Shown: positions 45,742-55,319, counted from the first letter of the stretch. The stretch: 64,000 bases of DNA from Aporhodopirellula rubra (GCF_014192335.1 NZ_JACHXU010000006.1:310001-374000), one strand, 5' to 3'. Translations and numbers: made by a program. The notes: generated by a model not told the origin, from the sequence alone.

Positions 45742-46935
45742 TCAAAGCTCCGCGTCGATCGTCTCGGCACTCGCTCTCGTGCCCAACGCGCCCCACAACC
45801 CATAGGGGCTGATCGAACCGGGCTTACGCCCATCGATCCCACCTAGAAAGACCGTCCCCGATTCCGAATTCCCTGATTCAATTGAATCGGTAATGAATTT
45901 GATCGCTCCATCGCCCATCAAAACGTGGGTGCCACCTTGATGGCGACTCGACGGCGGAGCGATCCCGATCCCAGAATCGCCACCGGCGAAACAAACCTCT
46001 TCATTGGGCGGTAAAATCGTGTTCATTGCCGTGTACAGAGTCGCTCCATCGGCCCACCGAAATCCACGGCGTTGATTACCACTGCCGATACTCACCGGGG
46101 CACCGTCGACTTCCGCGGGAATCCAAAACTGCGGTCGGACTGAATCGATCTGGTCTCCGCATAAACGTGGGGTGTCATGAATCATCGACCATGAATTCAC
46201 CAACGACCCACTGGTCCTAGTATCCCGGTCCTCCAAATCGGTACAGATCTCGCCCGCCATAATCGTGTTTGCGAGCCCATCGAGGACATCCCGGAATTGA
46301 ACAACGGCGCGTGGAACAAACATCCCGCGTCCTGATGCCTCAACCTGCTTCGCCCGATCGTCTACCCATGCAGATGAATCCGGATCCCAGCGTGTCGCGC
46401 CGGTATTGAGCCAATGCGTGGAATCACCCAGGCACGCGACATAGTTCGTGCGACCGTGCGAAGGCAAACCGAGACCCGGGTCCGATGGACACCGAAACGT
46501 CGGTATCTCTGTCTGCCAAGGATCAAATTGCCGCGTCCACGGTGCCGGCCCCATCGCCGCGAATGCGAGCTCTCGTTTTTGGTCATCTTGCCCTGTCGCG
46601 ATCTGCTCCCACAGCGACTGTGATTCGACGAACGGCAGAAGGCCTACCAGGAAACTCAGGCGATAACGATTGTTTCCCGGTGCCGACGTACCACCCCAAT
46701 CCGAATTTGGGTCGTACGTGCCGCCCATTTGCATCGGCAACTGATTGTACGCGGAATGATAGTTGTGCAGTCCCAAACCGATTTGCTTGAAGTTATTGCT
46801 GCAACTCATTCGCCGCGCCGCCTCCTTCGCACCGCGTGTTGCAGGCAACAGGATTCCGACGAGAACACCAATAATCGCAATGACCACCAGCAATTCAACG
46901 AGGGTAAAGGCAACTCGGTTGGCTTGACTTCTCAT
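45742..46935 (-). CDS. DUF1559 prepilin-type protein
   Basis: A 397-residue protein with prepilin leader then AFTLVELLVVIAIIGVLVG and EAARRMSCSNNFKQIGLG, and C-terminal HQGGTHVLMGDGAIKFITDS, the two DUF1559 landmarks. ATG 46935 is preferred to the adjacent GTG 46938 because GGAG lies eight bases before the ATG. The cleavage-site residue is Ala instead of Gly (VAFTLVE), which is unusual since prepilin peptidases prefer Gly at -1. It lies 37 bp downstream of a small lipoprotein gene and may share its transcript. Confidence 0.9.
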   Translation of the reverse strand: MRSQANRVAFTLVELLVVIAIIGVLVGILLPATRGAKEAARRMSCSNNFKQIGLGLHNYHSAYNQLPMQMGGTYDPNSDWGGTSAPGNNRYRLSFLVGLLPFVESQSLWEQIATGQDDQKRELAFAAMGPAPWTRQFDPWQTEIPTFRCPSDPGLGLPSHGRTNYVACLGDSTHWLNTGATRWDPDSSAWVDDRAKQVEASGRGMFVPRAVVQFRDVLDGLANTIMAGEICTDLEDRDTRTSGSLVNSWSMIHDTPRLCGDQIDSVRPQFWIPAEVDGAPVSIGSGNQRRGFRWADGATLYTAMNTILPPNEEVCFAGGDSGIGIAPPSSRHQGGTHVLMGDGAIKFITDSIESGNSESGTVFLGGIDGRKPGSISPYGLWGALGTRASAETIDAEL

Positions 46936-46972
46936 CACGCTTCACTCCCAATGCATATTGACGCGTGTCCCC

Positions 46973-47167
46973 TTATTCAGCCTGCCCGGCCGAGAGTTCT
47001 CGCATTTCCTGGTCATAATTTTCATAGTCAACGGGACTCGAAAACTCCGCATCCGAAACGGGAACCCGCACAAACGGGTCACCATCGCAACCAAGCGTTG
47101 CGTGAGTCATTAACAGAGCAACCATTAACAGAACGCGTTTGCCACGTCGAAATTGTTCAATCTTCAT
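46973..47167 (-). CDS. Small lipoprotein of unknown function
   Basis: A 64-residue protein: basic N-terminus, hydrophobic core VLLMVALLMTHATLGC with lipobox TLGC, and a 38-residue acidic mature part (PVSDAEFSSPVDYENYDQEM). Its ATG overlaps the stop of the upstream DUF2306 gene as ATGA (47164-47167), which strongly suggests it is translated. It lies between the DUF2306 and DUF1559 genes. No family is recognised. Confidence 0.65.
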   Translation of the reverse strand: MKIEQFRRGKRVLLMVALLMTHATLGCDGDPFVRVPVSDAEFSSPVDYENYDQEMRELSAGQAE

Positions 47168-47892
47168 CCTGATTCCCCTGTTTCAACGCGGACGTTGTCT
47201 TGGTTGACTAACTCGGATTGTCGCGGTTTTGGATACGCAAAGCAAGTTTCGTAGATTAGGAGCGGAATCAACCAACTGATCCACGAATTGAGTTGGTAGG
47301 ATCGCTCCGATTCCAAACCAGACACAATCGCTGCTCCAGCGATCAATCTCAACAACAAGGGAGACGCTAGCAGCACAAAAGACCTCGTCGCCCAGCGACG
47401 ATGGGCAATGAATTTGCGGTCCCGCGCCCGCCATACCGCCATGATGAGACAGGCCGCCGTTGCCACGTTCAACGAAACGAACCCCGCCGCTGAGATGGGC
47501 CCCGCATACGCGTCTTTGGCCATCACCATGCCGCTCGGCACGACCACCAGCAGGACTAAAGCAAACTGAATCCTCCCGACGAAGCGATGCAGCACGCGCC
47601 ACCGTTTCTTTCCACCACTTATCATCAGGAAGGTCGCTAGGCCCAACGCAACCGGGCTCGAAAGGATATGAACGTAAAACGCCTGACGATATCCACCCGT
47701 GAACGAATGCCGCCGCCCGCTCAGAAAATTGGATTCAAAATCGGCCGGGAAGTACCTTCGATACTCCACGACGATCGACAAAAACACCTTGAGCAATACA
47801 ACAACAACCGCCCAAAACAGCATCCGGGTAAGTATCTCGCGACGACGAAGTTTTCCGTCATCGCACTGATCTCGGTTTATCGTTTGAGCCAT
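47164..47892 (-). CDS. DUF2306-like integral membrane protein
   Basis: A 242-residue protein with about seven hydrophobic segments. Family-like features are a conserved His in the TM regions (AFYVHILSSPVALGLATFLM; RWRVLHRFVGRIQFALVLLV) and the block FIAHRRWATRSFVLLASPLLLRL near the C-terminus, as in DUF2306 proteins. Paired His residues in membrane helices hint at haem or metal binding, which is unproven. The frame extends to 48000, but ATG 47892 is a better start because the preceding residues include Cys/Pro-rich sequence of the upstream palindrome. It is translationally coupled to the next small lipoprotein gene. Confidence 0.75.
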   Translation of the reverse strand: MAQTINRDQCDDGKLRRREILTRMLFWAVVVVLLKVFLSIVVEYRRYFPADFESNFLSGRRHSFTGGYRQAFYVHILSSPVALGLATFLMISGGKKRWRVLHRFVGRIQFALVLLVVVPSGMVMAKDAYAGPISAAGFVSLNVATAACLIMAVWRARDRKFIAHRRWATRSFVLLASPLLLRLIAGAAIVSGLESERSYQLNSWISWLIPLLIYETCFAYPKPRQSELVNQDNVRVETGESG

Positions 47893-47979
47893 CGGAGTCC
47901 ACGTGTTCAACGAGTCAATACTCCGCTGAGTATACCCGAACCACGATGACAACGTCCCGCTTAGGTTCGAACAAGTGGG

Positions 47980-48027
47980 ATAGGCTTCACAGCCTGTCAT
48001 CCCACCATCGACAGGCTGGAAGCCTAT
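47980..48027. repeat. Dispersed-type palindrome (REP-like)
   Basis: ATAGGCTTCACAGCCTGTC (47980-47998) and GACAGGCTGGAAGCCTAT (48010-48027) form an imperfect stem with an 11-nt loop. Flanking TGGGA and TCCCA can extend it. 'CAGGCTGGAAGCCT'-type palindromes are, as I recall, scattered through Pirellulaceae genomes. One copy is visible in this window. Confidence 0.7.
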
Positions 48028-48128
48028 TACACTAATTTACCGTTCGTTGTTGACACAGCGTCTTCAATTTCTCCGACCGCGAGACCGCTCCATACCCGAG
48101 TCAGCGAATCAGGCCCGCTAAACGGATC

Positions 48129-50087
48129 TCATCCGTTGCTGGTCGAGAAGTAAAGATCGATGATATCCTGCAGTGCTTTCTGTGCCGCCTCGCCATCCGC
48201 GTCGCTATAGGTCGCCGCCGCGGCACGATACCAACCGGTGCCATATAGCGGATTGGTCAACTTGCCCAATCCATTGGGATATACGCGTTTCATGTGTTTC
48301 TGAAACTCAAGATTCGTCATCGGGATGAGCGTCTTGTAGTGTTCCAGCCGCTCGTAGATTTCTCGAGACGGTTTCAAGCCCGCATTCCGAATGGACCGAG
48401 CGAGAAGATCCGGACGCTCCGGCTGAACACCCCAAAAGTGAATCAACGGTCGCAGGTCCGCTCCGGCTGCCTTCGATAACCTCAGGATACGACTATCGGT
48501 CGGGTCTGAGTTTTGCGGAACCCGGTCGCCCGGTTTCCAGTTTTCGTTTTCCTCGGTCCAAAAACGGTTCAGTGCCTCCCAGCCGAACAGGTTGGCAATC
48601 TCGACATACTTGCCGTACCCCCGATGCTGATACTTCACTTCATCACCAGGTCGATTAGTGATGTTCATCGGATTGCCCTTACGAAAGTTCTCAGTAACCA
48701 TCCACATGATCGCCACCTCGTCCAAAGTGACATGGGACATCCCGTTGACCGAACTGCCAAACGCTTTATCGAGACTCCAGCCAAACTTACGATTCATGAT
48801 CGCAACGTGTGGAAGATTGACGAGGGCTTCCGTTTCGCCTTTGAACTTTGAACAGAATTGCGAATGCCCGACTTCGTGAAATACCGTCCAGTCGGCGAAT
48901 TGCGGGCCCTTGATCATCCATTGATCCCGGCACTGTTCTGGACGAGAGGCATCGTAGGGATAGTTCGATTGCGGATAACCGGGGAAGTTGGCTGAACCAC
49001 GCATCGCCACATCCGGCTGCAAATACAACACGGTCTTGGGACGCACCAAAGGATGCCCAAAAAGCTCCGAGACGGCATCCATGGCCTTGTCCCAATCTTG
49101 CATCAATGTGACCGGGTTTTTGAGATGTTGCAGCCACGGCGTCGGGATCTGCATCATGAATTTGTCGGTTTCGAAATCAGCCCACGGGGCCGGATGCCGG
49201 CGTTCCACGGCATTCCATTCTTGCAAGGTCGTCTCGTCAAAACTACGCATCGAAAAGAACGGTGCTCGGACAGCGTTTTTCACCCAAACCTTCACGATTC
49301 CAGCGTTGGCCTTATAAGGCACTTCGATGTAGATCCCACCTCCCAACGGATTGGCGACCAATGTGCGAGATTGCGTGATGGGATAGACCAATGACACACG
49401 ATCCAAACGCTCGATCTTTTTCTTCTTGCTCAGATCCCACGAATGCGCGCCCACGCGAATGGAATATCCCTTGTTCACCATCGTGGGTGGAACCGCCACG
49501 TCGGCTATCGCACCGGGTGGCAGGTACCATCCCGTGCACCGACGGGCCGCATTTTCGGTACCGCTCACCGGGCTACCAACGGCCGCCGGTTGAGATGCAT
49601 TGATGTTCACCGAGTGGACTTTGCTCGGTTCACCCGACTGCTTCACCATCCCTGGGAAATACATGGACGTCTTGAAGTAGAAACCATCAATCAATCGGCG
49701 GTACTTTTTCAAGTTATCGGGCGTGAAGGCGTGATCCAACAACCCTTGCTGGACCGCGAACATCGCGTGTTCCAACTCCATCCCCTGGGCCACCTCTCTC
49801 GCAAATCCCTTTTTCGTTTTCGGTGTCAAGAACAGCGGACCGTGCTTCTCTTCGAACAGCCTCACCAAATTGAAAGCCTTGGCCAACGATTCTGAATCCG
49901 ATGCGAAGTCCTTGCTGTTGCCTTTGATGACAACGGTCAGTTGACGCTGCTCCTGGGGACTGAGAATTTTGCCCCCATCAACATGATGGTGAAGCTGAGT
50001 CAATGCGGTTGTGATCACACTCTCTTTTGCCGACAACTGCCCCGCGACGGCGACACAGACGAAGGCTAGAAGACACCGAAAACTCAT
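48129..50087 (-). CDS. Secreted M60-type (enhancin-like) zinc metallopeptidase
   Basis: A 652-residue protein with signal peptide (FRCLLAFVCVAVAGQLSA-KE). The gluzincin motif is HEVGH at 404-408 (TVFHEVGHSQF), followed by an acidic residue in KGETEALVNL (about 418-420), fitting the M60 pattern HExxHx(8-28)E. A beta-rich region with WYLPPGAIADVAVPP and YSIRVGAHSWDL (residues about 187-217) precedes the catalytic part, as in peptidases of glycoproteins and mucin-like substrates. The C-terminal part (ALNRFWTEENENWKPG; FWGVQPERPDLLARS) is helical. It probably acts outside the cell on glycosylated protein. It stands alone on the minus strand. Confidence 0.85.
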   Translation of the reverse strand: MSFRCLLAFVCVAVAGQLSAKESVITTALTQLHHHVDGGKILSPQEQRQLTVVIKGNSKDFASDSESLAKAFNLVRLFEEKHGPLFLTPKTKKGFAREVAQGMELEHAMFAVQQGLLDHAFTPDNLKKYRRLIDGFYFKTSMYFPGMVKQSGEPSKVHSVNINASQPAAVGSPVSGTENAARRCTGWYLPPGAIADVAVPPTMVNKGYSIRVGAHSWDLSKKKKIERLDRVSLVYPITQSRTLVANPLGGGIYIEVPYKANAGIVKVWVKNAVRAPFFSMRSFDETTLQEWNAVERRHPAPWADFETDKFMMQIPTPWLQHLKNPVTLMQDWDKAMDAVSELFGHPLVRPKTVLYLQPDVAMRGSANFPGYPQSNYPYDASRPEQCRDQWMIKGPQFADWTVFHEVGHSQFCSKFKGETEALVNLPHVAIMNRKFGWSLDKAFGSSVNGMSHVTLDEVAIMWMVTENFRKGNPMNITNRPGDEVKYQHRGYGKYVEIANLFGWEALNRFWTEENENWKPGDRVPQNSDPTDSRILRLSKAAGADLRPLIHFWGVQPERPDLLARSIRNAGLKPSREIYERLEHYKTLIPMTNLEFQKHMKRVYPNGLGKLTNPLYGTGWYRAAAATYSDADGEAAQKALQDIIDLYFSTSNG

Positions 50088-50476
50088 GAACTCACCTTTT
50101 ACTAAAAGCCATCAACAACACGCAGCAGGCAACCGAAACGTTAACGAAACCACGTCAAAGGCCCGGTCGCACTAACAGACCTCTACTGTAGCCTAAGATT
50201 CAGACATTGCCCCGGTGTTCCCGACCGTTGATCACCCCCAAGTCACGCTCGCTCTCACCCGCACACCAAGGGGTAAAACCGCTGATAGCGAATGCAATAT
50301 GCGCGCGTCAGCAGACGCATGATTCGCCGCGCACGGAGATCACAACGCAAACGCAATCGAAAAATTTGCATAAAAAAATGCGAAACACGCTCAGCGAACC
50401 GGTGATTCAGAAGGAATCAAAGAGTGCATCCCCGAAGACACCTTCTCTGAGTCGTGACAGAGATCAATCAGAGTGG
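50088..50476. other. Intergenic between recG and the peptidase gene
   Basis: Upstream of the peptidase gene and downstream of recG. No gene, hairpin with T-run or repeat recognised; the frame at 50207-50494 is shadow-like. Confidence 0.4.
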
Positions 50477-52747
50477 TCAGGCGCCATCACCTAAGTCGAG
50501 CCGATTGCCATAGCGACGCAGCACTTGATCACGCAATCCTGTGATTTCGTCAGCCTGCATATCGGGGTCTTCATCAATCAACTCTTGGGCCATCATGCGA
50601 GCGACCTGCAGCACCTCAACATCACGATTGAGATCAGCAATCCGAAGCGGCGCCAGACCACTTTGTTTTTTACCCAACATGTCGCCCGGGCCTCGCAAAC
50701 GGAAATCCGCTTCGGCGAGTTCAAAGCCGTCGGACGTCTGCTCGAAAACCTTCAATCGCTCACTTTCCTCTGGCGACCGCTCGCCATCGGTGAACACGCA
50801 AAGGTACCCCGCATGAACACCGCGTGAGATCCGTCCACGCAACTGATGCAATTGAGCGAGCCCGAATCGGTTACCTCCGAGAATCGTCATCACGGTAGCG
50901 TTGGCAACGTCCACCCCGACTTCGATCACCGTTGTGCTAACGAGGACATCAATTTCACCATCCGCGAAACGCTGCATCACATCCTGCTTCGCCTCCGCTT
51001 TCATCCGGCCATGCAACAATTCAACGCGTTGTTCCTTAAACACGTTGTCTCGCAATTGCTCGAACGTGCGGTTCACCGACGTGACATCCTCCACCTCATC
51101 CAACGCATCGAGATCGTCCAACGCATCGGCTGCATCGCCCGTCGATCCACTCGTCGAATCACTCGCGACCGTCTCGTCGCCGACGCGCGGCGCGACCACG
51201 TAGGCTTGCCGTCCTTCGGCGATCCGCTGTCGCACGAAATCCCACCACCGATCCCGCCATGAATCGACGGCGAGGTACGTGTGCACCTCGCCACGTCCTG
51301 CGGGTTTCTCTCGCAACGTGCTGAGATCAACGTCACCAAACTGAGTCATCGCAACACTACGCGGGATCGGCGTGGCCGACATGACGAGGTAGTGCGGATC
51401 AACACCGCCTTCACGCAAACGCACCCTTTGCCGAACACCAAATTTGTGCTGCTCATCGATCACGCACAAACCCAGCGAATGAAAATCGATGTCGTACACG
51501 AGAGCTTGCGTGCCGACGATTAGATCCAGTTCACCCGAGGCAACTTTCTCGAGCGTTTCGCGGCGCTGCGCCGCCGTCAACGAACCACACAACAAACCGA
51601 TGCGGACGCGACTGTCGGCGAGAATCTTTCTGAGCGTTTGAAAGTGTTGCCGGGCGAGCACCTCTGTCGGCGCCATCAACGTCGCTTGGTGTTCCGACGC
51701 AACAGCCAGCATCATGGCGAAGATGGCGACTACCGTCTTGCCACTGCCGACGTCGCCCTGCAATAACCGATTCATCGGAAACTGCCGCCCCATCTCTTGG
51801 GCGATTTCATCGATCACCCGATTCTGGTCCGCGGTCAGTTCGAACGGAAAACGACGTACGATCCGCTGCCGGATTTTGGCCGTGCACGGCATTGCGGGTG
51901 CTTGCAATCGTCCCGTCAACGACGTCCGCCGCATCGCGAGGGCGAGCTGCATGACAAACAACTCCTGAAAAATCAGTCGCGTTCGCGCAGCCGTCAGCGT
52001 CTCGGCCGAGGGCGGGCAGTGAATATCGCGCAGCGTCGTCGCGATATCAGGCAGGTCACCGGCCAACTCAATCCCCGCGTCCCGCAATCGAACGCCCGCA
52101 GCCTCGCGAATGGATGCCGGCATCACTTCTTTGGCGCCCTCGGCGAGCACACTGGCGACCCGACGCGTCAACCGACGCAGTTCGTATTCCTTGACGCCTT
52201 CGGTGAGCGGATAGACCGGCAGAATTTCGCCCTTGTTTTCGGCGTTCTCCGGGTCAGCTTCATCCGCCTCGATGAGCTCGTATTTTGGGTGCGAGAACTC
52301 CCAACGCAGCCCCGCGAGCTTTGGCGTTCCGCTGAGACGGACCGATCGATCCAGCGTCAACTGCTCGGCGCGGAACGGCTGGTTGAAAAAGACGATCCGG
52401 ACCGCACCCGATTCATTCTCGACGATCGCGGCAAACAGAGACTTTCCGGGCGTCCGTGAAACGAGTTCCGCGTCCGTGATTTTCCCGATGAAGGTCGCCG
52501 GTTGGCCCTCTCGTAATTCGTCCACCTTCGTCGGCGGTGGCGGGAATTGGTGCTCTCGTGGAAAGAAAAAGAGCACATCCTGAGCTTTTCGCAGCCCCAA
52601 CCGCCTCAGCCGTTCAGCCCTCGCGGCCCCCATGCCCGGCAAAAACTGCAGCGGCGTGGAGGGCTCAAATTCGAGCGGCGGGGGATCTCCCGGCACCGAT
52701 TCGGGCGACGCGATCGATTGCGGCGAGGGTTCGGTGGGCTCAGCCAA
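50477..52747 (-). CDS. recG: ATP-dependent DNA helicase RecG
   Basis: A 756-residue branched-DNA helicase (E. coli RecG is 693) that remodels stalled forks and recombination intermediates. The N-terminal wedge/OB domain is at about residues 30-200. The helicase core has Walker A LLQGDVGSGKTVVAIFAMML, motif II DEQH (VIDEQHKFGVRQR), motif III LVMSATPIPRS and motif VI QLRGRISRGVHAGYLCV. An insertion of about 40 Asp/Ser/Thr-rich residues (ASDSTSGSTGDAADAL) between motifs IV and V is an oddity that makes the protein longer. A proline-rich N-terminal extension precedes the first conserved block (LQFLPGMGAARAERL). Confidence 0.95.
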   Translation of the reverse strand: MAEPTEPSPQSIASPESVPGDPPPLEFEPSTPLQFLPGMGAARAERLRRLGLRKAQDVLFFFPREHQFPPPPTKVDELREGQPATFIGKITDAELVSRTPGKSLFAAIVENESGAVRIVFFNQPFRAEQLTLDRSVRLSGTPKLAGLRWEFSHPKYELIEADEADPENAENKGEILPVYPLTEGVKEYELRRLTRRVASVLAEGAKEVMPASIREAAGVRLRDAGIELAGDLPDIATTLRDIHCPPSAETLTAARTRLIFQELFVMQLALAMRRTSLTGRLQAPAMPCTAKIRQRIVRRFPFELTADQNRVIDEIAQEMGRQFPMNRLLQGDVGSGKTVVAIFAMMLAVASEHQATLMAPTEVLARQHFQTLRKILADSRVRIGLLCGSLTAAQRRETLEKVASGELDLIVGTQALVYDIDFHSLGLCVIDEQHKFGVRQRVRLREGGVDPHYLVMSATPIPRSVAMTQFGDVDLSTLREKPAGRGEVHTYLAVDSWRDRWWDFVRQRIAEGRQAYVVAPRVGDETVASDSTSGSTGDAADALDDLDALDEVEDVTSVNRTFEQLRDNVFKEQRVELLHGRMKAEAKQDVMQRFADGEIDVLVSTTVIEVGVDVANATVMTILGGNRFGLAQLHQLRGRISRGVHAGYLCVFTDGERSPEESERLKVFEQTSDGFELAEADFRLRGPGDMLGKKQSGLAPLRIADLNRDVEVLQVARMMAQELIDEDPDMQADEITGLRDQVLRRYGNRLDLGDGA

Positions 52748-52938
52748 AACAGTGTTTCAGGGAACGCGGAACGAGAACGGAGAATGACGATATCGTATCC
52801 TCTGCGGACGCCCTCGGCACACCACCCTCCACCGCAGCGGCGATTCAAGGCGAGAACGAAAAACGGAGTTGCCGGGCGTTCACGGAAAGTGCGTCTTGTC
52901 GAAGCTCCGCACAGCGGATATCTTCACGCGGCACACAT

Positions 52939-53023
52939 GCGGATGTGGCGGAATTGGCAGACGCGCTAGACTCAGGATCTAGTGTCCGATAAGGACGTGG
53001 AGGTTCGAATCCTCTCATCCGTA
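52939..53023 (+). tRNA. tRNA-Leu (CAG)
   Basis: An 85-nt type-II tRNA. The acceptor stem is GCGGATG (52939-52945) with CATCCGT (53016-53022; first pair G-U), discriminator A, and no encoded CCA. The anticodon loop CTCAGGA gives anticodon CAG (codon CUG). The D-arm (GCGGAATTGGCAGACGCG), long variable arm and T-arm (GAGGTTCGAATCCTC) are all present. Its 3' half is overlapped antisense by a recombinase fragment. Confidence 0.95.
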
Positions 53024-53481
53024 CTGAAAAACACAGGGTTTTCGCTCATTTGGGCGAGAGCCCTTTTTTCGTGGCCTGCGGAAAACATGATGAGAACATG
53101 ATTTGCCTCTGAACGTAAGGCAAGGCCGTTGATGATGGCGGCTTTCCGATCAAAAGTTTGGTGCTGATAGTGCTGTGCCATCTCGTCGCTCATCCAGCCA
53201 ATTAGCTCCTTGATGTCAGTCTTTGAGTACCCATTATCTAAAAGCCCCGATGCGAAGGTGTGCCGGTAAAGGTGCCATCCAGCCGAATGCTCCCATTTTG
53301 ATCCTTTCAAAGCCGCATTAAGGTGCTTTGACAGGTAATTGGCCTTTGCTCGCTCTAGCTTTTCAGAGAAGCCCGTCTTCGTCGCGTGCCCGTCGTCAGC
53401 CGTAAAGTTGCACTCTTGATCCGAGGGCAGCAACTTTAACAGACGCTCCAGAATTGGAACTAGTTTCAGAGGCAGCACCAA
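52972..53481 (-). pseudogene. Tyrosine recombinase (integrase), C-terminal fragment
   Basis: The frame encodes the C-terminal half of a phage-type integrase: HLYRHTFASGLLDNGYSKTD (the HxxR box) and IGWMSDEMAQHYQHQTFD (with the nucleophile Tyr region). The arm-binding and N-terminal catalytic parts (first Arg) are missing. A TAA lies upstream in frame near 53495, and 53481 is only a TTG. The last 17 residues (ERIRTSTSLSDTRS) are read from the antisense strand of tRNA-Leu, as is typical when an integrase gene abuts its tRNA attachment site. The 13-bp direct repeat at 53480-53503 marks the break. Inactive remnant. Confidence 0.85.
53052..53069 (+). terminator. Intrinsic terminator after tRNA-Leu
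   Basis: GGGC (53052-53055), loop GAGA, GCCC (53060-53063), then six T. It lies 28 nt past the tRNA discriminator and inside the antisense recombinase fragment. Confidence 0.75.
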
Positions 53482-53503
53482 CCTCCTTATACAACCTCCT
53501 TAT
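53480..53503. repeat. 11-bp direct repeat at the recombinase break
   Basis: AACCTCCTTAT occurs at 53480-53490 and 53493-53503 (period 13). It lies exactly where the recombinase frame loses its upstream part and just ahead of the RAYT gene, so it may be a junction scar. Confidence 0.6.
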
Positions 53504-53582
53504 GGTGCCACCCACCGTATGGACGGGCGGCTTCGACGCTGGTATTCTCCAGACAGACCTTACCTTTTCAGAGGAAACTCAG

Positions 53583-54743
53583 ATGCCACGCCCCCAGCGA
53601 AGTGAACAGTTTAGTGACAGCGAAGTTTGCGTTTTGCACGTCGTCCAGCGATGCGTGCGAAGAGCTTGGTTGGCGGGTTTCGATAAGGAGTCGGGCAAGG
53701 ACTATTCCTATCGAAAGGAATGGATCCGGCGACGTATGGAGGCATTGGCCAGCGTATTCGCGGTTGATGTGCTTTCCTATGCGATCTTGAGCAACCATAT
53801 GCACCAAATCCTCCGCAATCGGCCCGATGTCGTGGCGAAATGGTCCGATGAAGATGTAGCGATCCGGTGGCTCAGGGTCTTTCCTGGTCGAAGACTCGAA
53901 GAGCATCTGGCCGAACCCACTGAAAACGACGTCAAAACCCTCTGCCGTAACAAGGAACGTTTGGCCGAAGTGCGCAAACGACTCTCCGATGTGTCGTGGT
54001 TCATGAGGGCACTGGCCGAACCAATCGCGCGTATGGCGAACAAGGACGACCAATGCACCGGGCGGTTTTGGGAAGGACGTTTCAAGGCACAACGAATCGT
54101 CGATGAAGCGGGTTTGCTGGCATGCAGCATGTATGTGGACTTGAACCCGGTACGAGCCGCGATCGCGAAGGATCCTGAGTCGAGCGTTCACACGAGCGCC
54201 TACGATCGGATCGAAGCTGGCAAGGGCGAAAGCATCCCCTCGGCAGCGTTTGACCTGAAGCCGATTCCAACGGAAGAGGCAGGACGCAAGATCCGTGAAA
54301 CACCGGTGGCCGAACTACGTGAGGAACGCAAAACGAAGCGTCGTAATCCAACCGGAAGACGAATTCGCAGGGACGCTTGGCTGAGTCCATTGCGACTGAA
54401 TCCAAAGGTTTTGTCCGATGAACCTCAAGTTCACACCAAGGGTGTGCGGAGTAGCGACCGTGGCTTCCTGAACGTCAGTTGGCCGGACTACAAACGGTTG
54501 CTCGACTGGACGGCGGCGCAAGGCGTCGAGGGCATCGCTGCGGCGGTTCCTGCCCGACTTGCCAAGACACTGACGGAGCTAGGCATTGATGCTTCGATGT
54601 GGCGAGACCTGGTTTGGAATTGGCAAAAGTACTTCGGCAAGTCGGTATGCGTGGGGCGTCCCGAATCGATTCGGGCCAGCGCTGAGTCGGCGGGCAAGCA
54701 TCACTACCGAGGCCAAGTGAGCGCCTCGGCTTGCTTCGTCTGA
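53583..54743 (+). CDS. RAYT-type (REP-associated tyrosine) transposase
   Basis: A 386-residue Y1 HUH nuclease. ATG 53583 has GAGGAAAC upstream; the frame opens at 53454 without family-like residues. The HUH motif is HMH in AILSNHMHQILRNRPD. The family block GRFWEGRFKAQRIVDE follows, and the single nucleophile Tyr is in LLACSMYVDLNPVRAA. A C-terminal extension of about 150 residues (KRRNPTGRRIRRDAWL...) is typical of the planctomycete group. RAYTs nick and move short REP palindromes rather than themselves; no flanking palindromes of its own or IS ends are visible here. Confidence 0.85.
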   Translation: MPRPQRSEQFSDSEVCVLHVVQRCVRRAWLAGFDKESGKDYSYRKEWIRRRMEALASVFAVDVLSYAILSNHMHQILRNRPDVVAKWSDEDVAIRWLRVFPGRRLEEHLAEPTENDVKTLCRNKERLAEVRKRLSDVSWFMRALAEPIARMANKDDQCTGRFWEGRFKAQRIVDEAGLLACSMYVDLNPVRAAIAKDPESSVHTSAYDRIEAGKGESIPSAAFDLKPIPTEEAGRKIRETPVAELREERKTKRRNPTGRRIRRDAWLSPLRLNPKVLSDEPQVHTKGVRSSDRGFLNVSWPDYKRLLDWTAAQGVEGIAAAVPARLAKTLTELGIDASMWRDLVWNWQKYFGKSVCVGRPESIRASAESAGKHHYRGQVSASACFV

Positions 54744-55230
54744 ATCACGGACGACCAACCTAACGATGCGGGCTCGGCTATCCATGCGCGCCAGTTGAGT
54801 GCGCGAACTAAAAAATTACGCATACGATCGCCGCTGGAGGCAATCCAGCAGTTCCGCAAACGGCCTTCTGCACGAGGCTGAAGCAAAAGCAGATCGGTCA
54901 GAGAGACCTTGGAATTCTACCCCATGAATGCCACAGCACAGTTCTGGCGTGCGAAAATGCTGTTTACTCACCGTGATTGAGGACAATTCGAGTCGTGGGG
55001 CTGCCCGCTAATGAATCCATGAGCAGATAGATGGCTATTTCAATTCGCGAGCATTAGCGAGATTCGCGGGCGTCATTAACAGTGCCAGTGGGCAGTGGAC
55101 GGCTTTGGCTTTATCGGAAGTCGTCGAGACTTTCGATCTCCCGGACAAAACCAACTCGCAGCGACTGAAAACGAAAATTACGTAAGAAATCCCGCTCGAG
55201 TGTAAAGATCCAATCCCTGCGATTCGCTTA
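54744..55230. other. Gene-free stretch after the RAYT gene
   Basis: No gene recognised. A short plus-strand frame ending at 55184 has protein-like composition (ALALSEVVETFDLPDKTNS) and may be a decayed gene end, but nothing identifies it. Confidence 0.4.
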
Positions 55231-55319
55231 ATGGGTGTGGGACAAAAACATGGCCACCTGTTCCGAGTCGATTCTGTTCATCATTGGAGTGAAATCCCAT
55301 CTCATTTCAATCGCTCCCC

